DNA of 64,000 nt from an uncultured Thermomicrobia bacterium (GTDB taxonomy: Bacteria > Chloroflexota > Chloroflexia > Thermomicrobiales > JALYUS01): the NCBI GenBank assembly GCA_937968015.1, contig CALBSO010000058.1:15176-79175 (forward strand), in the 5' to 3' direction. Positions 40,828 to 47,450 of the stretch are shown piece after piece. How positions within the stretch are numbered: position 1 is the stretch's first letter; each line of letters begins with the position of its first letter. A program made the translations under genes and the position numbers. The notes beneath the pieces are model-generated. The model saw only the letters and a program-made list of their open reading frames with translations. It made no database searches and was not told the DNA's origin.

Positions 40828-40851
40828 TAATCCTCTTATATAGCAATGAAT

Positions 40852-40890
40852 ATGGGTCGGTGTCGTACATCTGACACCGGCCCATTTCTC
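40852..40890 (+). terminator. Original chromosomal terminator of tRNA-Lys
   Basis: ATGGGTCGGTGTC (40852-40864) pairs with GACACCGGCCCAT (40873-40885) with one wobble, followed by TTCTCGT. In the element-free chromosome it would lie directly behind tRNA-Lys. Confidence 0.65.
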
Positions 40891-40996
40891 GTCTCCCTAG
40901 TCACCGCCCTATTTGCTTGTCGCACTCGCGCCCTGTACCAGCATCAGCGAAGGTAGGGGCGTTCCGCATCGCCTCTCCGTCGCAAACTCCGCTCGT

Positions 40997-41026
40997 TTGG
41001 ACGGACGGCGCGCCATTCGCTATACT
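40997..41026 (+). promoter_or_regulatory. Promoter of the PHP-glycosyltransferase operon
   Basis: TTGGAC (40997-41002), 18 bp, TATACT (41021-41026). The GTG start is 34 bp downstream. Confidence 0.6.
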
Positions 41027-41059
41027 GCGCGTGTGAGCAGACGAGCGTGGGAGTGTGGC

Positions 41060-41938
41060 GTGAGAGATCGTGATCGCGCGAAGGACATCGCATCGCCGCC
41101 CGCGCCGGTGCGGGGCCGGGCGGATGTGCATCTGCATACCGATGCGGTAGACGGCCTGCAAAGCGTCGCGGAACTGCTCGATTACGCCGAACAGCAGACG
41201 GACCTCGATCTTGTCGCCATCACCGACCACGATGAAATCCGGGGGGCGCTCGATGCCCGCGCCCTCGCCGAACTGCGGCAGGGCCGCGTGCGCGTCATCA
41301 CCGGCACGGAAGTGACGACGCGGCACGGCCACCTGCTCGCCCTCTTCGTGGACCGGACATTCCCGATGCTCAAGCCGATAGATGCGACGCTGGCGGCGAT
41401 CCACGCGGTGGGCGGTATCGCCATCGTGCCGCATCCGATGTCGTGGCTGACGACCAGCATCGGCGAGCGGACGCTCCGCCGTATCCATGCCCTCGGCGCC
41501 GAAGGTCGCAAGCGGGGCGTCTTCTTCGACGCGATTGAGATGCTGAACCCCAGTGTCGCGGGGCGGGTCGCCTGTCGCCGCGCCTACGACCTGAACCGCG
41601 CACTGTTGCATCTGCCGGTGATGGCGGGAAGCGACGCCCACGCGAGCAACCTAATCGGATCGGCCTACACGACCTTTCCGGGCCGAACGGCCGAGGAGTT
41701 GCGTGCCGCATTCGTCGCTCACACGACCCGTGCGCACGGCCGGTTCTGGACATTCTCCGAGCACCGCGAAATCGCCGGGACGAGCCTGTACCGGGCGTGG
41801 GTGCTCGTCCCGGCGCGCAAAGCGCGGCAGGTGTTCGGGAAAGTCGGCAGTCAGCGCTCGGCAGTCGTCGGTCAGCGCTCCGCACTTGGCCCTCCGTCCT
41901 CCGTCCTCCGTCCTGAGCCTCCCACAGGAGGCGACTGA
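41060..41938 (+). CDS. PHP-domain metal-dependent phosphoesterase
   Basis: A 292-residue PHP-superfamily protein. Metal ligands are in RADVHLHTDAVDGLQSVAEL, VAITDHDEIRGALDA, VITGTEVTTRHGHLLALFV, AIVPHPMSWL and VMAGSDAHASNLIGSAYTTF. The family includes histidinol phosphatase-like and nucleotide or oligonucleotide phosphatases; the substrate is unknown. GTG 41060 behind GGGAG was chosen. The last ~30 residues (SQRSAVVGQRSALGPPSSVL) are encoded by short tandem repeats and are probably not functional. The stop overlaps the start of the next gene. Confidence 0.85.
   Translation: MRDRDRAKDIASPPAPVRGRADVHLHTDAVDGLQSVAELLDYAEQQTDLDLVAITDHDEIRGALDARALAELRQGRVRVITGTEVTTRHGHLLALFVDRTFPMLKPIDATLAAIHAVGGIAIVPHPMSWLTTSIGERTLRRIHALGAEGRKRGVFFDAIEMLNPSVAGRVACRRAYDLNRALLHLPVMAGSDAHASNLIGSAYTTFPGRTAEELRAAFVAHTTRAHGRFWTFSEHREIAGTSLYRAWVLVPARKARQVFGKVGSQRSAVVGQRSALGPPSSVLRPEPPTGGD
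41850..41911 (+). repeat. Short tandem repeats at the end of the PHP gene
   Basis: GTCAGCGCTC occurs at 41850-41859 and 41871-41880, and CCTCCGT is repeated three times in tandem at 41891-41911. They extend the reading frame of the PHP gene. Confidence 0.7.
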
Positions 41939-43098
41939 TGAAGGTCGCGCTCGTTTCGCCGTATGATGTCCGCTATCCGGGCGGCGTCGCCGATCATATC
42001 AAGCATCTCTCCGATGTGCTGCGGAGGATGGGCCACCAGGTCACGGTGATCGCTCCCGCCGGCACCGGCAACGATGAGGACTTCGTCGTCGGGCAGGATT
42101 TCTACGGCATTGGCCGCGCCGTGAAGTTCCCCGCGAATGGCTCCTCGGCGTGGATCACGCTGCAACCCTTCGCGCTTACCCGCCCGGTCAAGGAGGTGCT
42201 GCGCTCCGAGCAATTCGATATCATCCATCTCCACGAACCGCTGATGCCGAATCTGCCCCATGTCGTCCTGCGCCATTCGACGAGCATCAATGTCGGCACG
42301 TTCCACGCCTTCAGCGAGTCCAATATGGGCTACGCGACGTTCCGCCCCTACCTGCGTCGGGATTTCCGGCTGCTGCATGGGCGCATCGCCGTGTCGGACG
42401 CGGCGCGGGCATACGTGCAGAGTTATTTCCCCGGCCGGGTCGTCGTCATCCCGAACGGCATCGAACCGGAGCGCTTCGGCCCGCATGTCGAGCCATTCAC
42501 GCGATACCGGGATGGCCGACCGACGATCCTCTTTGTCGGCCGCTACAATGACGCGCGCAAAGGGTTCAAGTATCTGACGCGGGCGATTGCCCTTGTCCGC
42601 AAGCAGTTTCCCGATATCCGTCTGCTCGTCGTTGGCCGGGGGCAGCCGAAGCGGTACCTCCGGTTCATCGAAAGTCACGGTATCCAGCGCAATGTCGAGT
42701 TTATCGGCTTCGTCAGGAGCGACGAATTGCCACGCTATTACGCGAGTGCCGACCTCTTTTGCTCGCCGGCGACCGGGCGCGAGTCGTTCGGCCTCGTCGT
42801 GATGGAGGCGATGGCCTCGGGGACTGCGGTGGTCACGACGGCGATCTCCGGTCATCAGGGTATCCTCACGAACGGCGTCGAGGGGTTGATGGTGGAACCG
42901 GAGTCCGCCCAGGCGCTGGCAATGGCGATCGTACGATTGCTGTCGGATCGCGCGCTCGCCCGGGTGATGGGCGCGGCCGGTCGCGCCACTGCCCTGCGCT
43001 ACTCATGGGATGAAGTAGGGAAGCAGGTCGTGGAGCAATACCAGCAGGCCGGGAAGATGCAACAGCGTGTGGCATCATTGAGTGTCGCGCTGCGATGA
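41938..43098 (+). CDS. PimA-like glycosyltransferase family 4
   Basis: A 386-residue GT4. The N-terminal domain has MKVALVSPYDVRYPGGVADH, FDIIHLHEPLMPNLPHVVL and VGTFHAFSES. The C-terminal donor domain has ILFVGRYNDARKGFKYLTRA, LLVVGRG, VEFIGFVRSDELPRYYASAD and the E-x7-E motif in GRESFGLVVMEAMASGTAVV. It resembles actinobacterial PimA, which adds mannose to phosphatidylinositol. The next gene, a CDP-alcohol phosphotransferase overlapping by 4 nt, fits a phosphatidylinositol-type lipid glycosylation pathway. The exact sugar is inferred only. Confidence 0.87.
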   Translation: MKVALVSPYDVRYPGGVADHIKHLSDVLRRMGHQVTVIAPAGTGNDEDFVVGQDFYGIGRAVKFPANGSSAWITLQPFALTRPVKEVLRSEQFDIIHLHEPLMPNLPHVVLRHSTSINVGTFHAFSESNMGYATFRPYLRRDFRLLHGRIAVSDAARAYVQSYFPGRVVVIPNGIEPERFGPHVEPFTRYRDGRPTILFVGRYNDARKGFKYLTRAIALVRKQFPDIRLLVVGRGQPKRYLRFIESHGIQRNVEFIGFVRSDELPRYYASADLFCSPATGRESFGLVVMEAMASGTAVVTTAISGHQGILTNGVEGLMVEPESAQALAMAIVRLLSDRALARVMGAAGRATALRYSWDEVGKQVVEQYQQAGKMQQRVASLSVALR

Positions 43099-43724
43099 TT
43101 TCCAACCTCGTCAAGGACAGCGTCCGGACGCGCATGGATCGGGTGGGTAGGGTGCTGGCGCGCACCGGACTCACGCCCGATTTGGCCAGCCTGCTCGGTC
43201 TGGTGGTGAATGGTGCGGTCGCTGCGGTGCTCGCGACGGGCCGCTTCGGCCTCGGTGGCTTGCTCCTCCTGATCGCCGCGCCACTCGACATGATTGACGG
43301 CGCGCTCGCGCGGGCGACGGGCAAAAGCTCGACGTACGGCGCGTTCCTCGACTCGAATCTCGACCGCTACTCCGAGGTGATCCTGTTTTTTGGCCTCCTC
43401 TGGCATGCGCAGCATGATCCAACGCACGCAACGACGCGCACGCTGCTGCTGTTTGGCTGCGCGACCGGCTCACTCCTCGTCTCGTACGCGCGCGCGCGTG
43501 CGGAATCGCTCGGATTCGATAACGAAGTCGGCATCCTCGCCCGACCGGAACGCGTCGTGGGTCTCGGTGCATTCCTGCTCTTCGGCTGGACCGATGTCAT
43601 CTTCTGGCTGCTTGCGGCCCTCACCTATGTCACGGCGGTGCAACGCCTCGTGCATGTCTGGTTGCGGTGGCGTCGGCAGCGCCCACATGCGGAGTCGGCG
43701 ACCCCCGCGGCCATCCCTGACTGA
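43095..43724 (+). CDS. CDP-alcohol phosphatidyltransferase (phosphatidylinositol-phosphate synthase-like)
   Basis: A 209-residue membrane enzyme with the CDP-alcohol signature DMIDGALARATGKSSTYGAF followed by LDSNLDRYSE, i.e. DGxxAR-x8-G-x3-D-x3-D. Several hydrophobic helices follow. It exchanges CMP of CDP-diacylglycerol for an alcohol phosphate. The start LVKDSVRTRMDRVGRVLART resembles the actinobacterial PIP synthase class. Overlap with the PimA-like gene supports a shared pathway. Glycerophosphate as acceptor cannot be excluded. Confidence 0.85.
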   Translation: MISNLVKDSVRTRMDRVGRVLARTGLTPDLASLLGLVVNGAVAAVLATGRFGLGGLLLLIAAPLDMIDGALARATGKSSTYGAFLDSNLDRYSEVILFFGLLWHAQHDPTHATTRTLLLFGCATGSLLVSYARARAESLGFDNEVGILARPERVVGLGAFLLFGWTDVIFWLLAALTYVTAVQRLVHVWLRWRRQRPHAESATPAAIPD

Positions 43725-43833
43725 GAGCCGCATCGCCAGGCCACGAAAACCACACAATAGACAACCGAAAAGAGCGGATGGGAGGGTAAATATGCTCTTA
43801 AACTCTGTTTTGGGCATAGATCTCTTTTAAATC

Positions 43834-44142
43834 TTGAAAATAATAATATCTGAATCTGTAATTATTATCTGTAGGACTTGATTCGCCCAAGCCTTGATGT
43901 TATAGTCGTGAAGGATGGAACGCTCACGTCCATTCGTGAGTAAAAGTCCACCGAGCGATGTCGCGCAGTGAAGATGATTTGTGTGGTTCTGATCGCTCAG
44001 AGGTTTGAGGAACGCGTGGTATTTGAGGCAACGGGCTGGAGGGCTACGATGAAATGGACAGACCTTCTCTGGAACTAGTTCACGGGCACCGCAGGACGGT
44101 GTAAGGAAGAAGGCCCCGTTTCTGGGGGCTTTCTTTTTTTTT
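43834..44142 (+). ncRNA. Candidate structured RNA in an AT-rich gap, ending in a strong terminator
   Basis: The 617-bp gap 43725-44341 has no credible gene. TTGAAA (43834-43839), 17 bp and TGTAAT (43857-43862) could be a promoter; an 8-bp inverted repeat ATAATAAT/ATTATTAT (43840-43847, 43861-43868) covers it. Downstream are local hairpins (CTCACG/CGTGAG, CACC/GGTG) and then an intrinsic terminator, GAAGGCCCC (44109-44117) / GGGGCTTTC (44125-44133) with a run of nine T. The predicted transcript is about 270 nt. It matches none of the RNA motifs I know, including tmRNA, RNase P, SRP, T-box and common riboswitches. Confidence 0.45.
44109..44142 (+). terminator. Intrinsic terminator with nine-T tail
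   Basis: A 9-bp stem with one wobble, 7-nt loop, then TTTTTTTTT (44134-44142). It is the clearest intrinsic terminator in the window. Confidence 0.85.
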
Positions 44143-44341
44143 GTCTCCAATCGTTCCCACCATTGCTCGACGCAAAGCCGTTGCATACGGTGAACGCGTC
44201 GAGCCAAGCGCACACCACGCGAGACAATACGGGTACTGGAAAACCTTATCGTGTGGTACAATGTCGTATCGTAGGCGTACGTGCGCCTGCGGCATCACCC
44301 TTCGTGCTGTCGCGCAGTGGATGAGTGGGACGCGGTAACGG

Positions 44342-45676
44342 ATGAAACGGGCCAGCCAGACACGAACGGACGTCGCAATCCTCGCGGTGATCCTCCTCGC
44401 GGTCGCCGTGACCATCCAGAGTGTACGACAGGCGCAGGGGGCGTGGTTTCGTCCGCTGCACATCGTGGACTACGGCATCCTCACGGTCATGTTGGCGCTT
44501 GTCATGGTGATGGATCTCGTCCAGATTGCCTTGCCGCAATCGAAGTTCAGCGTGGCGTTTGCGGTCTCGGGCACAGTATTCTTCGCGGCGAGTGTCGCGT
44601 ACGGCGCCATTGTCGGCGTGATCCTCGCTGGCGTCGGCACACTGGTGACCGAGCTCTTTTTGCGAAAGAAGTTTCGACGCCTGCTCTTCAATGTCGCGCA
44701 ACTTGTCTGCGCGGCAGGGAGCGCGGGTCTTGCCTACCATGCGGTCGTCCAAACGAATTTCCGCGCACCCCTTGCCAGTACGGTCACACTCATTGCAGCG
44801 CTGCTCTCGGGAGCGCTTTATTTGCTTGTCAATGCGGCGCTCGTCTCTACCGTCGTCGGTATTGACATCAAAAAGTCGCCCTTGCAGGTCTTTATTGCGA
44901 ACATTCCCGGCGTGCTGATGCAGAACATCACGTTGTTCTCGATTGGCATGCTGCTGACAACGGTTCGCGATCTCACACCGCTGTCGTTATTCTTCGCGGT
45001 GCTGCCCCTGCTCGGCCCCTATCTGGCGATTCGCGGCCATCGCGATACGCTCGTGCAAATACGGAAGACCATCGAGGCGTTGGCTGATACGGTTGACCGG
45101 CGTGATACCTCAACGGCGCAGCATTCGGAGCGTGTGGCGCGGTACACGCAGCAAATCATTGACGAACTCGGCACGCTTGGCTTTGCCGAGGCGGAGGCGA
45201 TCATCCTCGCGGCGCGCGTGCATGATCTCGGCAAGATCGCCATCCCCGATGCCGTGCTGCTCAAACCGGGTCGCCTGGATGAGGGTGAATATTGGCTGAT
45301 GCGCCAGCATCCCGTCGCCGGCGATGACATCCTGCAACAACTCGCGATCTACAAAGACAGCCTCGGTGTCGTCCGGCACCACCACGAACGGTACGACGGC
45401 ACGGGCTACCCGGACGGTCTGAAAGGCGAGGAGATCCCGATTGGCGCGCGGATCGTCTCGGTCGCGGACTCCTACGATGTCATGACCTCCGACCGCCCGT
45501 ATGCCCGTGCCCGCACGGTGCGCGAGGGGAAAGAAGAACTGATCGCGTGCAAAGGCACCCATTTCGATCCGAAGATCGTCGATGCCTTCGTCCGGGTACT
45601 TGACCGGCAACACGCCCTCGAACCGGCCGATATGGTCGAGATGGCGTCTTCCGCCATCTCCTCTCCGGTTGCCTGA
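44342..45676 (+). CDS. Membrane HD-GYP domain protein (putative c-di-GMP phosphodiesterase)
   Basis: A 444-residue protein. Residues 1-235 are hydrophobic with about seven or eight membrane helices (MASE-like sensor). Residues 245-430 form an HD-GYP domain: TAQHSERVARYTQQI, ILAARVHDLGKIAIPDAVLL, MRQHPVAGDDILQQL, HHERYDGTGYPDGLKGEEIP, ARIVSVADSYDVMTSDRPYA. Such domains hydrolyse c-di-GMP to GMP; all metal and GYP residues appear present. A TGG-TACAAT box at 44257-44262 may be its promoter, giving a leader of about 70 nt. Confidence 0.92.
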   Translation: MKRASQTRTDVAILAVILLAVAVTIQSVRQAQGAWFRPLHIVDYGILTVMLALVMVMDLVQIALPQSKFSVAFAVSGTVFFAASVAYGAIVGVILAGVGTLVTELFLRKKFRRLLFNVAQLVCAAGSAGLAYHAVVQTNFRAPLASTVTLIAALLSGALYLLVNAALVSTVVGIDIKKSPLQVFIANIPGVLMQNITLFSIGMLLTTVRDLTPLSLFFAVLPLLGPYLAIRGHRDTLVQIRKTIEALADTVDRRDTSTAQHSERVARYTQQIIDELGTLGFAEAEAIILAARVHDLGKIAIPDAVLLKPGRLDEGEYWLMRQHPVAGDDILQQLAIYKDSLGVVRHHHERYDGTGYPDGLKGEEIPIGARIVSVADSYDVMTSDRPYARARTVREGKEELIACKGTHFDPKIVDAFVRVLDRQHALEPADMVEMASSAISSPVA

Positions 45677-45716
45677 TCGCTCTCCCTTCGCGCTGCGGCG
45701 TGTGCTGAAGCGTGCG

Positions 45717-45725
45717 TGCTATACT
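45717..45725 (+). promoter_or_regulatory. Extended -10 promoter of the TPP-enzyme gene
   Basis: TGC-TATACT (45717-45725). It places the transcription start near 45732, so upstream in-frame codons cannot be the start of the protein. Confidence 0.55.
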
Positions 45726-45772
45726 TCGGCCACGCGCGGCGTGGCGTCGCGATTCGTGGGGGGATGAGCGGC

Positions 45773-47380
45773 ATGGGGCGGCGCATGAAGGGCGGGCACG
45801 CGGTCGTTGCGACCCTCGAAGCGAACGGCGTGGACACCGTCTTCGGCATTCCTGGCGTGCATACGCTGGACATCTATGACGCGCTCTACGGCAGCCGGAT
45901 CCGACACATTCTCACGCGCCACGAACAGGGCGCGGGCTTCATGGCTGATGGCTATGCGAGGGCGTCGGGCAAGCCGGGCGTGGCAATTATCATCACCGGA
46001 CCGGGCCTGACGAACGTCAGCACGCCCGTCGGGCAGGCGTACGCCGATTCGTCACCCGTGTTGATTATCAGCGCCGAGGTCGAGCGCGAGAACGCCGCCC
46101 GCATGCGCGGCAACCTCCATGACATGCATGACCAACTCGGCCTGATGAGCCACCTGACGAAATGGAATACGCAAGTCAACGATGTCACCGAAATCCCCTG
46201 GGCGATCAATGAGGCGCTCCGGCAGATGCGCACCGGCAGGCCACGGCCAACACATGTGCAGGTACCGATTGATGTGCTGGCGGAAGAGGCGGAGATCGAG
46301 ATTGCCGCCTCGCCCGAGGGGATTCGCCGCCGACCCGCGCACGACGCGATTAGCGCGGCAGCATCGGTCATCCGATCGGCGCGGAAGGTCGTCATGTACG
46401 CGGGTGGCGGCGCGGTACAGAGCGGTGTGGACGGCGTCCTCACCGAACTCGCGGAAGCGCTCGACGCTCCGGTGATTACCTCGGTACCCGGCAAAGGGGC
46501 GATTGCCGAAGACCACCCGCTCTCCTTCGGCGTCGCTTTCTACGGCTGGAGCGCCGCGATGGAAGACCTCTTGCGCGAGAGCGAGGTTTGCATCGTCGTC
46601 GGCAGCAAACTCGGTGCGCAGAGCACGAGCCATTGGACGCTGCCGCTGCCGAAGCGGATCATTCACATAGACATTGACCCGACCGAACTCGGCCGGAACT
46701 ATCCCGCCGAAGTGAAAGTGCAGGGCGACGCGCGACTGGCGGTGGAGATGCTGCTGGATGAGATGCGGGCGAACGGTGGCCCGGCGGTGCGTTGGGGGCG
46801 CGAAGACCTCGCACAACGGCGCGCTGCGGCGATTCCGCCCCGCGACACGCGGTATCAGGATTACATCGCGGCCCTCCGAACCGCGATCCCGCGTGACGGC
46901 ATCATCACGCACGACATGACGGAACTCTCGTACATGTGTCATCAACTCTTTCCCGCGTATGGGACGCGCACGTATCTCTCGCCACATGGCTACGGGACGC
47001 TCGGCTTCAGCGTGCCGGCAGCGATTGGCGCGAAGATCGGCGCGCCGGAGCGTGCGGTCGTGGCCGTCGTCGGGGACGGAGGCTATCAGTTCACGATGGA
47101 AGAACTCGCCGTCGCCATTCAGCACGACGTGACGCTGCCAATCGTCATCTTCAATGACAGTACATACACGGCGGTCAAGCGGGGTATGGACGCGTCGCAA
47201 CGCTATATCGGGGTTGACCTCGTCAACCCCGATTACGTCAAACTGGCGGACGCCTACGGTATTCCCGGCGTGCGTGCCGAAAGTGCCGACGCATTGGCGG
47301 CAGCAATCGGCGATGCGCGGAAGCGACATGGGCCGACGATTATTGATACGCCCATCACATCACCCGGCGTGCCCGCGTAG
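45773..47380 (+). CDS. Thiamine pyrophosphate-dependent enzyme (acetolactate synthase-like; possibly a 2-oxoacid decarboxylase)
   Basis: A roughly 535-residue TPP enzyme. The PYR domain has GGHAVVATLEANGVDTVFGI and the cofactor Glu in LTRHEQGAGFMADGYARASG. The central domain follows (VVMYAGGGAVQSG). The PP domain has VVAVVGDGGYQFTMEELAVA and IVIFNDSTYTAVKRG, the Mg/TPP motif. The set resembles AruI-type 5-guanidino-2-oxopentanoate decarboxylase and other non-ilvB members; no ilvN or branched-chain genes are near, so acetolactate synthesis is unlikely. Start ambiguous among ATG 45764, 45773 and 45785; GGGGGG is best spaced for 45773. Confidence 0.85.
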   Translation: MGRRMKGGHAVVATLEANGVDTVFGIPGVHTLDIYDALYGSRIRHILTRHEQGAGFMADGYARASGKPGVAIIITGPGLTNVSTPVGQAYADSSPVLIISAEVERENAARMRGNLHDMHDQLGLMSHLTKWNTQVNDVTEIPWAINEALRQMRTGRPRPTHVQVPIDVLAEEAEIEIAASPEGIRRRPAHDAISAAASVIRSARKVVMYAGGGAVQSGVDGVLTELAEALDAPVITSVPGKGAIAEDHPLSFGVAFYGWSAAMEDLLRESEVCIVVGSKLGAQSTSHWTLPLPKRIIHIDIDPTELGRNYPAEVKVQGDARLAVEMLLDEMRANGGPAVRWGREDLAQRRAAAIPPRDTRYQDYIAALRTAIPRDGIITHDMTELSYMCHQLFPAYGTRTYLSPHGYGTLGFSVPAAIGAKIGAPERAVVAVVGDGGYQFTMEELAVAIQHDVTLPIVIFNDSTYTAVKRGMDASQRYIGVDLVNPDYVKLADAYGIPGVRAESADALAAAIGDARKRHGPTIIDTPITSPGVPA

Positions 47381-47410
47381 CGCACGCTGGCGCGCCCGGA
47401 CGCAACCGCC

Positions 47411-47444
47411 TATACTCTCCCTGCATGTGTGAACGTACAGGGAG
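47411..47444 (+). promoter_or_regulatory. priA promoter -10 and leader hairpin covering the ribosome site
   Basis: TATACT at 47411-47416, then CTCCCTG (47417-47423) pairs with CAGGGAG (47438-47444), which contains the priA Shine-Dalgarno sequence. Either an operator or a translation-limiting hairpin. The TTG start is at 47451. Confidence 0.5.
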
Positions 47445-47450
47445 TTACTC

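Noticed and set aside
43870..44142. tmRNA, RNase P RNA, SRP RNA, T-box or a common riboswitch
   Set aside because: None of their conserved core sequences could be found in this stretch, so it is left as an unknown candidate.
45764..47380. Calling the TPP enzyme acetolactate synthase (ilvB)
   Set aside because: No ilvN, ilvC or other branched-chain genes are nearby, and the sequence pattern fits other 2-oxoacid decarboxylase-type members at least as well.
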